Made by a program: the position numbers and the translations under genes
DNA from: Rhizobium sp. Root482
GTDB lineage: Bacteria > Pseudomonadota > Alphaproteobacteria > Rhizobiales > Rhizobiaceae
DNA length: 64,000 nucleotides
NCBI RefSeq assembly: GCF_001426565.1
Contig: NZ_LMFA01000026.1
Coordinates: forward strand, 175,536 to 239,535
Direction: 5' to 3'
Notes under the pieces: generated by a model
Seen by the model: only the letters and a program-made list of their open reading frames with translations
What the model was told of the DNA's origin: nothing
The model's database searches: none
In this document: in pieces, positions 23,785 to 32,691 of the stretch
How positions within the stretch are numbered: the first letter of the stretch is position 1
Layout of the letters: the number at the start of each line of letters is the position of its first letter

Positions 23785-25185
23785 TCAGTGTGCCATGGCC
23801 TTGACGATGTCGTCGGTCATTTTCTTGGCGTCGCCGAGCAGCATCATCGTACCGTCCTTGTAGAACAGCGTATTGTCGATGCCGGCATAGCCGGAGCCGA
23901 GCGAGCGTTTGACGAAGAGGCAGGTCTTGGCCTTGTCGACATCGAGGATCGGCATGCCGTAGATCGGCGAGGTCTTGTCGTCGCGGGCCGCCGGATTGGT
24001 GACGTCGTTGGCGCCGATCACATAGGCGACATCGGCCTGGGCGAATTCGGAATTGATGTCTTCCAGCTCGAACACCTCGTCATAGGGCACATTGGCCTCC
24101 GCGAGCAGAACGTTCATATGGCCGGGCATGCGGCCGGCGACCGGATGAATGGCGTATTTCACTTCGACGCCGTTTTCCTTCAGCTTGTCGGCAAGCTCGC
24201 GCACGGCGTGCTGCGCCTGCGCCACCGCCATGCCGTAGCCGGGCACGATGATCACCTTGGAGGCGTTCATCATCAGGAAGGCGGCATCGTCGGCCGAGCC
24301 CTGCTTGACGCTGCGCTGCACGCCATCATCACTGGCGGCAGACGCGCTGTCACCGCCGAAGCCGCCGAGAATGACCGAGATGAAGGAGCGGTTCATGCCC
24401 TTGCACATGATGTAGGAGAGGATCGCGCCCGAGGACCCAACCAGCGCGCCGGTGATGATCAGCGCCAGGTTGCCGAGCGTGAAGCCGATGCCAGCCGCAG
24501 CCCAGCCGGAATAGGAATTCAGCATCGAGACGACCACCGGCATGTCGGCGCCGCCGATCGGCACGATCAGGAGCACGCCCAGGGCCAGCGACAGGACGAC
24601 GATCGCCCAGAAATCGAAATGGCTTTCGGTCGCGGCAAGGCTGATGATGAAGAAGACGATCAGCGCCAGGAGCACGATATTGATGGCATGCCGGAAGGGC
24701 AGCATGATCGGCTTGCCCGACATGCGCCCGTCGAGCTTCAGGAAGGCGATGATCGAGCCGGTGAAGGTGATGGCGCCGATGGCGACGCCGAGCGCCATTT
24801 CCACTAGTGCCGAGCCGTGGATCTCGCCGATCTCGCCGATGCCGAAGGAGGATGGCGTATAGAGCGCGGACGCCGCCACCAGCACGGCGGCAAGGCCGAC
24901 CAGCGAATGGAAGCCGGCAACCAGCTGCGGCATCGAGGTCATGGCGATCGAGCGGGCGATATAGGCGCCGGCGCCGCCGCCGATGGCAAGACCGAGAAGG
25001 ATCAGCAGCAGGCCGCCGAAGGAGGGCGTGGCAAGCAGAAGCGTGGTGGCGATGGCGATGCCCATGCCCACCATACCGAGGATATTGCCGCGGCGCGAGG
25101 TTGTGGGATGCGACAGGCCGCGCAGCGCCATGATGAACAGGACGCCGGAGACGAGATAGAGGAAGGCTGCGATATTGGCACTCAT
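23785..25185 (-). CDS. pntB: NAD(P) transhydrogenase subunit beta
   Basis: PntB carries most of the membrane proton channel and the NADP(H) site of proton-translocating transhydrogenase, which makes NADPH from NADH using the proton gradient. The 466-residue protein has many hydrophobic helices in the first 270 residues and a C-terminal dIII domain with VPGYGMAVAQAQHAVREL and the ending VKRSLGSGYAGIDN typical of the family. It begins ten bases after pntAB, with GAGG upstream of its ATG, and ends at a strong hairpin. Confidence 0.96.
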   Translation of the reverse strand: MSANIAAFLYLVSGVLFIMALRGLSHPTTSRRGNILGMVGMGIAIATTLLLATPSFGGLLLILLGLAIGGGAGAYIARSIAMTSMPQLVAGFHSLVGLAAVLVAASALYTPSSFGIGEIGEIHGSALVEMALGVAIGAITFTGSIIAFLKLDGRMSGKPIMLPFRHAINIVLLALIVFFIISLAATESHFDFWAIVVLSLALGVLLIVPIGGADMPVVVSMLNSYSGWAAAGIGFTLGNLALIITGALVGSSGAILSYIMCKGMNRSFISVILGGFGGDSASAASDDGVQRSVKQGSADDAAFLMMNASKVIIVPGYGMAVAQAQHAVRELADKLKENGVEVKYAIHPVAGRMPGHMNVLLAEANVPYDEVFELEDINSEFAQADVAYVIGANDVTNPAARDDKTSPIYGMPILDVDKAKTCLFVKRSLGSGYAGIDNTLFYKDGTMMLLGDAKKMTDDIVKAMAH

Positions 25186-25195
25186 CTGGACAGCC

Positions 25196-25606
25196 TCACT
25201 TGTCTTTTTTCTTGTACATGGCGAGCATGCGCTGCGTCACCAGGAAGCCGCCGAAGATGTTCACCGAGGCAAGCACCAGCGCCACGAAGCCGAAGCCGGT
25301 GGCGAGGCCGCTGGCCGAAATGCCGACGGCAAGCAGCGCGCCGACGACGATGACCGAGGAAATCGCGTTGGTGACGGCCATCAGCGGCGTGTGCAGGGCG
25401 GGCGTGACCGACCAGACGACGTAATAGCCGACGAAGATCGCCAGGACGAAGATCGCCAGCTGGAAGACGAAGGGATCGATCGCGCCTCCGCTCAATCCGT
25501 GCACGGCGGCCCCCGCCGCTTCCGGTACATATTCGGCTGCCGCATGCACCGCTTCGACCGCCCGGTCGAGCTCGCCTATCGCCTTGTCGAGAAGGTCATT
25601 GGCCAT
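25196..25606 (-). CDS. pntAB: NAD(P) transhydrogenase subunit alpha part 2
   Basis: The 136-residue protein supplies the membrane helices that in enteric bacteria are fused to the C-terminus of PntA. After a soluble helical N-terminus ([20 protein letters not shown]) there are three hydrophobic helices ([20 protein letters not shown] and two more) and a lysine-rich end. The ATG at 25606, with GGGAGA upstream, was used instead of an in-frame extension of 42 residues that overlaps the pntAA end and is Arg-rich nonsense. The three-subunit split is usual for alphaproteobacteria. Confidence 0.95.
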   Translation of the reverse strand: MANDLLDKAIGELDRAVEAVHAAAEYVPEAAGAAVHGLSGGAIDPFVFQLAIFVLAIFVGYYVVWSVTPALHTPLMAVTNAISSVIVVGALLAVGISASGLATGFGFVALVLASVNIFGGFLVTQRMLAMYKKKDK

Positions 25607-25667
25607 CAAACATCTCCCTTCGGGCGGCAGCGCTTCTCCCCGAAGCACCGGCGCGCCTTTGCAATTT

Positions 25668-26825
25668 TCAGGCTGTCGCTGCCGACGCCTCCGGCGCCGC
25701 GGCGAAATTCGGATGAACGACCGCGCCGCCATGGGTCAGCATCGTCGCCTTGACCAGTTCATCCTCGACATTCAGCGCAAGCGCCTTCTTCTCCTTGTCG
25801 ACCATGGTCTCGAGGAAGGTGACGAGGTTCTTGGCGTAGAGCGTCGAGGCGGAAGCGGCGATGCGGCCGGGCATGTTGAGATAGCCGACGACCTTGACGC
25901 CCTCGACCTCGACCACCGCATCGGCACTGGCGCCTTCGACATTGCCGCCGCGCTCGACCGCCAGGTCGACGACGACCGAGCCGGGCTTCATCGCCTTCAG
26001 CATATCGCGGGTAATGAGCCGGGGGGCCGGACGGCCTGGAATGAGCGCCGTGGTGATGACGATATCCTGCTTGGCCAGGTGCTCGGCGGTCAGCGCCGCC
26101 TGCTTGGCCTTGTAATCGGCCGACATTTCCTTGGCATAGCCGCCGGCGGTTTCAGCCGCCTTGAATTCCTCGTCCTCGACAGCGATGAACTTGGCGCCGA
26201 GCGAGGCGACCTGTTCCTTCGAGGCGGGCCGCACATCGGTGGCTGAAACCACCGCGCCTAGCCGCCGCGCCGTGGCGATCGCCTGCAGGCCGGCAACGCC
26301 GGCGCCCATGACGAACACCTTGGCAGCCGGGACCGTGCCCGCCGCCGTCATCATCATCGGCATGGCACGGTCGAATTCGGACGCCGCGTCGATCACCGCC
26401 TGGTAGCCGGCGAGATTGGCCTGGCTGGAGAGCACGTCCATCGACTGCGCGCGGGTGATGCGCGGCATCAGTTCCATCGCAAACGACGACAGGCCGGCTT
26501 TCGCCATGTCGGCCAACGCGTCCTCATTGCCATGCGGGTCCATGACCGCCAGGACGACGGCGCCGGCCTTGTAACCGGAAATCTCGGCCGACGAGGGCCG
26601 CCGCACCTTCAGAACGACATCGGCGCTCGCGGCGTCCGTGGCCGAGCCGATGCGGGCGCCCGCCTTTTCGAAATCGGCATCCTGGATGCGCGACAGGGAA
26701 CCGGCGCCCGTCTCGACGACGACGTCGAAACCGAGTGCGACCAGCTTCTTGACGCTATCGGGGGAGCCGCCGACCCGTCCCTCGCCGGGGAAAGTCTCAC
26801 GCGGTATGAATACGGTCTCTGCCAC
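25668..26825 (-). CDS. pntAA: NAD(P) transhydrogenase subunit alpha part 1
   Basis: PntAA is the soluble dI domain that binds NAD(H). The 385-residue protein has the alanine-dehydrogenase-like double Rossmann fold, with [22 protein letters not shown] as the nucleotide motif and a conserved [10 protein letters not shown]. Translation is assigned to a GTG because GGGAGGAAG lies immediately upstream and the sequence after it ([14 protein letters not shown]) matches the family start; the in-frame ATG 141 bases earlier lacks both. First gene of pntAA-pntAB-pntB. Confidence 0.94.
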   Translation of the reverse strand: MAETVFIPRETFPGEGRVGGSPDSVKKLVALGFDVVVETGAGSLSRIQDADFEKAGARIGSATDAASADVVLKVRRPSSAEISGYKAGAVVLAVMDPHGNEDALADMAKAGLSSFAMELMPRITRAQSMDVLSSQANLAGYQAVIDAASEFDRAMPMMMTAAGTVPAAKVFVMGAGVAGLQAIATARRLGAVVSATDVRPASKEQVASLGAKFIAVEDEEFKAAETAGGYAKEMSADYKAKQAALTAEHLAKQDIVITTALIPGRPAPRLITRDMLKAMKPGSVVVDLAVERGGNVEGASADAVVEVEGVKVVGYLNMPGRIAASASTLYAKNLVTFLETMVDKEKKALALNVEDELVKATMLTHGGAVVHPNFAAAPEASAATA

Positions 26826-27018
26826 AGGCTTCCTCCCTGGTGCGGTTTCGATATGGCAAACCACACGATCTGCGGGTTCGTCGGAACCCGTCTTCTCCGC
26901 CCGATCTCCTTGCGGAAGATCGGCACATGGTCCTTGACGGCCTGGCGGAAACCGGCGGGCCGTCAAAAGCCGGCGCCCACTCCCTGGCGCCCGCTTTCAC
27001 GAGAATGGGGATGGCCGC

Positions 27019-27243
27019 TCAGCGCAGAAGCACGAAACCGGCGATGTTGAGAAGGATGAAGAGCACCAGTGCCGTGAAGAAGCCCGCGCTGGTAAAGAAG
27101 GCAGCCGCCATGGCGATCAAAAGGGTGACGCAGAAAAGCGTGCTGTATTTTGTTGCCGAAATGAAAAAGTCGTAGGTCTTTTCATGCTCGGCATAATCCA
27201 TCGGCGCACCTGTTTCCACCGGTCCGGAATGATGTTCAGCCAT
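27019..27243 (-). CDS. aa3-type cytochrome c oxidase subunit IV
   Basis: This 74-residue membrane protein belongs to the bacterial aa3 oxidase subunit IV family. The hallmark is MDYAEHEKTYDFFISATKY, followed by two hydrophobic helices. It attaches to the membrane cytochrome oxidase, whose core genes are elsewhere. The ATG at 27243 has GGGAGA upstream. It lies 193 bases before pntAA on the same strand, an arrangement seen in other rhizobia, and may share transcription with the pnt genes. Confidence 0.9.
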   Translation of the reverse strand: MAEHHSGPVETGAPMDYAEHEKTYDFFISATKYSTLFCVTLLIAMAAAFFTSAGFFTALVLFILLNIAGFVLLR

Positions 27244-27601
27244 CGTCGATATCTCCCTGAAATGCCGCGGCACTCCGCCTGCCCTTGGGCGGCCGCCCGC
27301 GCTTCGTCCTAAAGCCACAAGATACGCATCCGCATGCCTTGCGGCACCGCTTGCACATAGGTGCCCTTACACAAAGACGCAGTCAAGCGCAACGATAACC
27401 GCAATCGCGACCTGCGGCATAAGGGTTTGCTTCACCGGAAAAACGCCGATTGCCACCGCCAGACAGGGCGGCGTGCATTATCGCACCGCCTGCCGCGCAG
27501 ACCCCGTTGACTTCTGCCTGCCGCGGCGGCAATGGCTTGAGGATGCGAATTCAGCCACGACTCTGCCCGTGACCCCGGGGGAGCCGCCAGCGGAGATCCC
27601 G
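27244..27601. other. 358-base divergent intergenic region
   Basis: This lies between the minus-strand oxidase subunit and the plus-strand amidohydrolase. No coding sequence with a supported start, palindrome or repeat was recognised. An in-frame upstream extension of the plus-strand gene (from 27473) is open but has no ribosome site and is not counted as coding. Confidence 0.5.
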
Positions 27602-28360
27602 ATGCCCAAACCCGTTGTGGCCATACCGGCCGATTTCAGGACCTTCGACGGCAATGTCTGGCATGCGACGCCGCATCAATATGTCCGCGCCGCCCTGGAC
27701 GGCTCCGGCGTGATGGCATTCCTCGTCCCGGCGCTCGAAAGCGGCAACGAGGCGGACGATATCCTCGACCGGGTGGACGGCCTGCTTGTCAGCGGATCGC
27801 GCACCAATGTCCATCCGTCGCTCTATGGCCAGGAAGCGAGCGAGACCGACGGCCCCTTCGATCCGGGCCGCGACGCAACCAGCCTGCCTTTGATCCGCCG
27901 GGCGCTGGAGCGCGGCATACCGATGCTCGCCATCTGCCGGGGCATCCAGGAACTCAACGTCGTGCTCGGCGGAACGCTGGCGAGCGAGATCCAGGACATG
28001 CCCGGCATGTGGGACCACCGCAAGCCGGACGTGCCGGAACTCGACATGGCCTATGGCATCCGCCAGTCGGTGATCGTCAAGGAGGGAAGCTGTCTTGCCG
28101 CCGTGCTCGGTGCCGGCGAGGTACAGGTGAATTCCCTGCACCGGCAGGCGATTTCCAAGGCTGCCCCGCGCCTCGCCATCGAGGCCATCGCCGAGGACGG
28201 GACGATCGAGGCCGTCTCGGTGATCGGCGCCAAGGCCTTCGCCGTCGGCGTACAGTGGCATCCGGAATATTGGGTCGGCCGCGACGGCCCGTCCTCGACC
28301 CTGTTCAAGGCCTTTGGCGATGCCGTGCGGACCTATGCCGCCGAGAGGGCGAAAGCCTAG
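27602..28360 (+). CDS. class I glutamine-amidotransferase-like hydrolase (gamma-glutamyl-GABA hydrolase family)
   Basis: The 252-residue protein matches the peptidase C26 / PuuD family, which hydrolyses gamma-glutamyl-amino compounds such as gamma-Glu-GABA in putrescine breakdown. The nucleophile is the Cys in MLAICRGIQELNVVLGG, and the His in VQWHPEYW completes the triad; a typical NVHPSLYG segment precedes it. ATG at 27602 has GGAG six bases upstream. The substrate is inferred from family only. It meets the next gene tail to tail with a four-base overlap. An ornithine decarboxylase 9 kb away is the only other polyamine-related gene. Confidence 0.88.
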   Translation: MPKPVVAIPADFRTFDGNVWHATPHQYVRAALDGSGVMAFLVPALESGNEADDILDRVDGLLVSGSRTNVHPSLYGQEASETDGPFDPGRDATSLPLIRRALERGIPMLAICRGIQELNVVLGGTLASEIQDMPGMWDHRKPDVPELDMAYGIRQSVIVKEGSCLAAVLGAGEVQVNSLHRQAISKAAPRLAIEAIAEDGTIEAVSVIGAKAFAVGVQWHPEYWVGRDGPSSTLFKAFGDAVRTYAAERAKA

Positions 28361-29328
28361 ACGGGCTTGCGCCTCCTGAAGGGCGTTTCCGCCACCGGCG
28401 TCAGCGCCGCGCCGGTTTTAAACCACGAAACAAGATTATCAACGACCAGATCGCCCATGGCCTTGCGGGTTGCCCGCGAGGCCGAACCGACATGCGGCAG
28501 CAGCGAAACATTGGGAAGCGCCAGCAACGCATCGGGCACATAGGGCTCGTTCTCGAAGACATCGAGGCCGGCGGCGGCAATGACGCCGCGCTGCAACGCA
28601 TCGGCAAGCGCCGCCTCGTCCACCGTCGTGCCACGCCCGACGCTGATCAGCACGCCCTCGTCTCCGAGCGCCGCCAAAACCTCCGCATTGACTGTTCTGC
28701 GGGTCTCTTCCGTGCCCGGCACAATGACGATGAGCGTATCCACGGCCCCGGCCATTTCCACCAGCGTCGGATAATAGGCATAGGCAAGGTCATCGCGCGG
28801 CTGGCGGGTGTGATAGGCGATGGAGACGCCGAAGCTTTCGAGACGGCGGGCAATCGCCCGGCCGATCCGCCCCAGCCCGTAAAGACCGACCGTGCGGCCG
28901 CGCAATGTCAGCGGCGAGAGCGCAAAAGGTCCCTCCTTCGCCCAGCGCCCCTGCCGCAGCCATTGCTCGGCGGCGGGCAGCCGGCGCAACGTATTGATGA
29001 GCAGGCCGATCGTGGTATCGGCCACCTCCTCGCTCAGGACATCCGACGTATTGGTCACGACGATGCCCCGGCCCGCCGCATGGGCGGCATCGACGCCATC
29101 ATAGCCGACGCCGAAACTGGCGATAATCTCGAGATTGGGAAAGGCGTCTACGAAGCCCGAGGGAAGCTTGCCCTGGATGGCAATGCCGGAAACCGAGGCG
29201 GCCAGATCCGCCGTGACCAGCGCCGGATCGGCAGCATCGAGAAACACCGGCTGGAAATGATCCGGCAGGCGCTCGCGCACGAATTCGCTCATCCTGCCGG
29301 GCACGACGATGGTGGGGCGGCCTTGCAT
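28357..29328 (-). CDS. D-isomer-specific 2-hydroxyacid dehydrogenase
   Basis: The 323-residue NAD(P)-dependent oxidoreductase probably reduces glyoxylate, hydroxypyruvate or another 2-keto acid. The Rossmann motif is GLYGLGRIGRAIARR. The catalytic residues are visible as Arg in VGRGTTVDE, Glu in FENEP, and His in LLPHVGSA, so it is of the GHR/GyaR-like type. A good AGGAGA ribosome site precedes the ATG. The LacI regulator gene lies 25 bases upstream on the same strand, so the pair probably forms an operon in which the regulator controls the dehydrogenase. Confidence 0.9.
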   Translation of the reverse strand: MQGRPTIVVPGRMSEFVRERLPDHFQPVFLDAADPALVTADLAASVSGIAIQGKLPSGFVDAFPNLEIIASFGVGYDGVDAAHAAGRGIVVTNTSDVLSEEVADTTIGLLINTLRRLPAAEQWLRQGRWAKEGPFALSPLTLRGRTVGLYGLGRIGRAIARRLESFGVSIAYHTRQPRDDLAYAYYPTLVEMAGAVDTLIVIVPGTEETRRTVNAEVLAALGDEGVLISVGRGTTVDEAALADALQRGVIAAAGLDVFENEPYVPDALLALPNVSLLPHVGSASRATRKAMGDLVVDNLVSWFKTGAALTPVAETPFRRRKPV

Positions 29329-29353
29329 TCTGTTTCTCCTGCGGTCCGTGGGT

Positions 29354-30382
29354 CTATTCGGTCGAAGGCGGCCGCAAGGGGCCGGTCGACTGGCGGATGC
29401 GCATTTCCGGCTTGATCAGGTGGATGCCGTCCGGCTCATGGCTGCCATTGAGCTTGTCGAGCAGGGCGCGGGCGGCACTGCGGCCGACATCCGACTGGCC
29501 GTTCCAGACGGTGGTCAGCGCCGGCATCGCGATCGAGGCTTCCTCGAGATCGTCATAACCGGTGACCGAGACATCGCGGCCGGGAACCAGGCCGGCGCGG
29601 GCAATGCCGTTCATCATGCCGATGGCGACGAGGTCGTTCCAGCAGACGACGGCGGTCGGCTTCTGCGGCAGGGAGAGAAGATGGACCGCCGCCTCGAAAC
29701 CGCCCTGCATGGTGCGCGGCCCGGGAATGCGCAGGTCCGGATCGACCTCGATATTGGCCTTGCGCAGCGCATGCACATAGCCCTGATAGCGGTCGCGACC
29801 GGTGGAGGTCTGGTCGGTGCCGCCGACCATGGCGATGACCCGGTGGCCGAGGCTGATCAAATGGTTGGTGGCAAGCGAAATGCCATAGGCATCGTCGCCG
29901 CGAAAGATCGGCACGTCGAGCCCCTCGATCGAGCGGGCAATCAGGATGGCCGGCATGCCATTGTCCTCGGCCAGCTGGATATCTTCGGGCGGCGTGCCGA
30001 TGGCCGGCGACATGATGACCCCGTCGCCGCCCAGTTGCAGCAGCGTTTCGATGAAGGCGCGCTGCTTTTCGACCGAGTCGTAATGGTTGGAGAGGATGAA
30101 GGTCTGCCGGTCGCGGTCGAGTTCGGCCTCGATGGCTTTCAGGATTTCGCCGTAGAAGGGGTTCATGATGTCGTGCACGACGACGCCGATGATGCCCGAG
30201 CGCGATGTGCGCAGACTGGCGGCGCGGCGATTGTAGATATAGCCGAGTGCGCGGGCCTGCTCCTTGATCTTGTCGCGGGTCATGGCGGCAACCAGCGGGC
30301 TGTCGCGCAGGGCAAGGGAAACGGTGGCGGTGGACACGCCGAGCGTCTCGGCAATGGTCGAAAGCTTGATCTTCTGCGCCAC
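29354..30382 (-). CDS. LacI-family transcriptional regulator
   Basis: The 342-residue protein has an N-terminal LacI helix-turn-helix (KLSTIAETLGVSTATVSLAL) with the hinge region, and a periplasmic-binding-like effector domain starting at SGIIGVVVHDIMNPFYGE. The start is a GTG with GAGGGAAAC upstream. The effector is unknown. A palindrome TTAAACTGTTTAA lies 46 bases upstream and is a candidate self-regulating operator. The downstream dehydrogenase is the likely target. Confidence 0.92.
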   Translation of the reverse strand: MAQKIKLSTIAETLGVSTATVSLALRDSPLVAAMTRDKIKEQARALGYIYNRRAASLRTSRSGIIGVVVHDIMNPFYGEILKAIEAELDRDRQTFILSNHYDSVEKQRAFIETLLQLGGDGVIMSPAIGTPPEDIQLAEDNGMPAILIARSIEGLDVPIFRGDDAYGISLATNHLISLGHRVIAMVGGTDQTSTGRDRYQGYVHALRKANIEVDPDLRIPGPRTMQGGFEAAVHLLSLPQKPTAVVCWNDLVAIGMMNGIARAGLVPGRDVSVTGYDDLEEASIAMPALTTVWNGQSDVGRSAARALLDKLNGSHEPDGIHLIKPEMRIRQSTGPLRPPSTE

Positions 30383-30427
30383 GTTTCCCTCTTGAGGTCC
30401 TGCTAATATCGTTCTTTTAAACCCTCA

Positions 30428-30440
30428 TTAAACTGTTTAA
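30428..30440. promoter_or_regulatory. candidate LacI-family operator TTAAACTGTTTAA
   Basis: A perfect 6+6 inverted repeat with one central base lies in the short gap upstream of the LacI gene. The sequence around it is the AT-richest in the neighbourhood and also includes TTTTAAAC at 30414-30421, so a promoter probably overlaps it. Confidence 0.5.
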
Positions 30441-30480
30441 ATTGCCGCCGCAATCGACAAATCAAGGGCGGAGGGCAGGC

Positions 30481-30975
30481 TTATTCGGGCGTTGCGGAGC
30501 CCTGCAGATTGCCGTCGACGGCGCGTAGGAGTTTCATCAAGGTCCTGACCTGCTTTTCGCTGAGGCCGCGGGTCGCCATTTCCTCGGACATTCGGCCGGC
30601 AGCGGCGATGGTTTCCAGACGGTCGCGGCCGCTGGTCGTCAGATAGACCTTCGTCAACCGGGCATCCTCCTCGTCGGCCCGGCGTTCCAGAAATCCCTGC
30701 GCCTCCATGCGACCGATGGTTCTTGTCATTGTGGGCGCCTTGACGCCGAGTTTGGCCGCCAGCATGCCGGCCGTCAGCCCGTCATTGTTCGAAAGGGCCA
30801 GCATGACGCCGTCCTGGCCGGCGTAGAGACCGCTTTCAAGCAGGTTGCGCGACAGGACGGTGCGCATCGAGCGCGCGGCCTGCGCCAGCACGGAAGCGAA
30901 ATCCTGCGTCTCGGCGAGGGCATCGTGCTTCTTCTTGCCCTTCGATTTCTTTTCGGCCTTGCTCTTCTTTCCCAT
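30481..30975 (-). CDS. MarR-family transcriptional regulator with lysine-rich N-terminus
   Basis: The 164-residue protein has a winged helix of the MarR type: LTAGMLAAKLGVKAPTMTRTI is the recognition helix region, and RRADEEDARLTKVYLT is the wing. Before it comes an unusual basic tail, MGKKSKAEKKSKGKKKHD, which may add nonspecific DNA contact. The ATG at 30975 has GGAGGACC upstream; longer readings have no ribosome site. It is divergent from the creatininase-family gene, with 86 bases between starts and a small CCTGTATGACAGG inverted repeat at 31013-31025, so it probably regulates that gene. Confidence 0.9.
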   Translation of the reverse strand: MGKKSKAEKKSKGKKKHDALAETQDFASVLAQAARSMRTVLSRNLLESGLYAGQDGVMLALSNNDGLTAGMLAAKLGVKAPTMTRTIGRMEAQGFLERRADEEDARLTKVYLTTSGRDRLETIAAAGRMSEEMATRGLSEKQVRTLMKLLRAVDGNLQGSATPE

Positions 30976-31061
30976 CGGTCCTCCGCCAAATTCCTTGCAC
31001 GGCGAGCGCTCCCCTGTATGACAGGTAGAAGGCTCCAACCGCAAGCACAACCGAATTCGAG

Positions 31062-31859
31062 ATGAACATGGCATTGCCGGCACGTCGTTGGAAAGACAAT
31101 GTTTCCAGTCTCACGCCCGCCAACCGGCGGGACTGGATCGTCGTGCTGCCACTCGGCGCGCATGAGCAGCACGGACCGCACCTGCCCTTCGAGACGGATA
31201 CGCTGATCGCCGAGGGGCTGGTCGAGCGGATCATCCCCTGCCTGCCGCCTGCCCTGCCCGTCACTTTCCTGCCGGTGGAGCCGGTTGGCTATTCGATCGA
31301 GCACATGGATGTGGAGGGCACGCGGTCGCTGTCCTATTCCGACGCCATCGACCGCTGGCTCGGCATCGCACAGGAACTTCACGATCAGGGCATTCGCAAA
31401 TTCGTCATGCTGAACGCCCATGGCGGCAATTCGCCGCTGATGACGATCGTCGCCACCGAGGCGCGGATACGCTTCGGCATGCTGGCGGTAGCGACGAGCT
31501 GGACGCGCTTCGGGCAACCGGAGGGCTGGATCGACCCCAAGGACAAGGCGACCGACATCCACGGCGGCGACATCGAGACCTCGGTGATGCTGGCGCTCCA
31601 TCCCGAGCGGGTGGAAATGGAAAAAGCCGAGAACTTCGCCTCCCGCCAGAGCGAATTTGCAGCCCGCTTCAAGCATCTGCGCGCCTACGGCCCGCATGCC
31701 TTCGGCTGGAAGATGTCCGACCTCAACCAAGCCGGCGTCGCAGGCAATGCAGCCGCCGCGACCGCTGAAAAAGGCGAACGGCTGATCGCGCATGCGGTAA
31801 CGGGGATCATCGAACTGCTGGAGGATGTGGCGGGGTTCGATGTGGAAATGCTGGCTTGA
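31062..31859 (+). CDS. creatininase-family metal-dependent amidohydrolase
   Basis: The 265-residue protein belongs to the creatininase/creatinine amidohydrolase superfamily. Metal ligands appear in PLGAHEQHGPHLPFETD and NAHGGNSPL, and a later HGGDIETS fits the Glu ligand. Members open cyclic amides or cleave formamides such as mycofactocin precursors; no mycofactocin genes are nearby, so the substrate is unknown. The start could be this ATG or one two codons later; neither has a strong ribosome site. The divergent MarR gene is the likely regulator. Confidence 0.87.
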   Translation: MNMALPARRWKDNVSSLTPANRRDWIVVLPLGAHEQHGPHLPFETDTLIAEGLVERIIPCLPPALPVTFLPVEPVGYSIEHMDVEGTRSLSYSDAIDRWLGIAQELHDQGIRKFVMLNAHGGNSPLMTIVATEARIRFGMLAVATSWTRFGQPEGWIDPKDKATDIHGGDIETSVMLALHPERVEMEKAENFASRQSEFAARFKHLRAYGPHAFGWKMSDLNQAGVAGNAAAATAEKGERLIAHAVTGIIELLEDVAGFDVEMLA

Positions 31860-31877
31860 AAATGCTTGTCCGTGCGG

Positions 31878-31902
31878 CTTCCCGATATCATAATACGGGA
31901 AG
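31878..31902. promoter_or_regulatory. inverted repeat upstream of the Phd/PIN pair, candidate autoregulatory operator
   Basis: CTTCCCG (31878-31884) and CGGGAAG (31896-31902) are perfect 7-base arms around an AT-rich 11-base centre (ATATCATAATA) that contains -10-like sequence. The site ends 21 bases before the antitoxin start. Toxin-antitoxin operons are usually autoregulated at such sites. Confidence 0.55.
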
Positions 31903-31922
31903 GAAAGATGCTGGAGATAGCC

Positions 31923-32219
31923 ATGCGCATATCCATTGCCGACGCAGAAGGGCAATTGACCGATCTCGTTCGGCTCGCCTCCGAAGGACAGGAGATCGTG
32001 TTGACGGTGAATGGCCGTGAAACGGTACGGCTGGAACCAGTCCATCGCCTTGACGGAAGCACCGAGAAAGTGACGACCTTCATCGAAGACCCTGTCGCAC
32101 GCGATAAGTTCATCCAGGAACTGCAGGAAGAAATTCGACGGAAGAACCTGCCGCCTGGTCCGGATGCGGCGAGAAGCCAGGATTTCCTCTATGATGACGA
32201 GACGGGTCTGCCGGCGTGA
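31923..32219 (+). CDS. Phd/YefM-type antitoxin
   Basis: The 98-residue protein begins MRISIADAEGQLTDLVRLASEGQEIVLTVNGRETVRLEPV in outline, the standard Phd/YefM N-terminal dimerisation and DNA-binding domain. The C-terminal half is acidic and likely wraps the toxin. The ATG at 31923, with GGAG seven bases upstream, gives the family-like start; an ATG at 31908 is the alternative. It overlaps the toxin gene by four bases (GTGA). Confidence 0.85.
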   Translation: MRISIADAEGQLTDLVRLASEGQEIVLTVNGRETVRLEPVHRLDGSTEKVTTFIEDPVARDKFIQELQEEIRRKNLPPGPDAARSQDFLYDDETGLPA

Positions 32220-32608
32220 TCGTCGTCGATACGTCCGCCTTGGTCGCAATCCTTCAACACGAACCATCCGCACCGGCTTGCCAGAAAATTCTGGAACATG
32301 AAAGCCGGGTACTGATATCGGCAGGCACGTTCGTGGAGGCGATGATCGTTTCCAGGAGGCGTGGGTTCGCCAGCACGATGGAGCAGTTTTTGCACGCCAG
32401 CATATCCGAAATCGTCCCCGTGACGGCTGAACGCGCCCTGCTGGTGGCCGAAGCCAATGCGATGTGGGGAAAGAGCATTCATCCCGCCGGACTGAATTTC
32501 GGCGACTGCTTTGCCTATGCGACCGCCAAGGAATTCGGTTGCCCGCTGCTCTATATCGGCAATGATTTTTCCCGCACCGATGTTGTCTCCGCAATTGCGC
32601 GCGTCTGA
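32216..32608 (+). CDS. PIN-domain ribonuclease toxin (VapC-like)
   Basis: The 130-residue PIN protein starts at GTG with MIVVDTSALVAIL. The acidic metal site is complete: Asp5, the Glu in TFVEAMIVS, and Asp residues in LNFGDCFAYA and GNDFSRTD. It should cleave RNA and be neutralised by the preceding antitoxin. The four-base overlap implies coupled translation. VapC toxins are often paired with Phd-type antitoxins, so the combination is ordinary. Confidence 0.9.
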   Translation: MIVVDTSALVAILQHEPSAPACQKILEHESRVLISAGTFVEAMIVSRRRGFASTMEQFLHASISEIVPVTAERALLVAEANAMWGKSIHPAGLNFGDCFAYATAKEFGCPLLYIGNDFSRTDVVSAIARV

Positions 32609-32691
32609 AACAAAACAGTTGGAACTGGCCGTTCTCCTTCTTATATGAAGGCCATCATCCTTTGCCCCGCGCTCCCTTTCCCGAGGTTCCC

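Noticed and set aside
28009-29415. 468-codon plus-strand open frame opposite the 2-hydroxyacid dehydrogenase
   Set aside because: Composition is Arg/Gly/Gln-rich; both flanking minus- and plus-strand genes are well supported in other frames.
31052-31059. CGAATTCG palindrome before the creatininase-family start
   Set aside because: Only eight bases, includes a common hexamer, and lies at the ribosome site rather than a promoter position.
30774-32594. 606-codon minus-strand open frame across the MarR, creatininase and toxin-antitoxin genes
   Set aside because: Runs antisense or out of frame to four genes with clear motifs.
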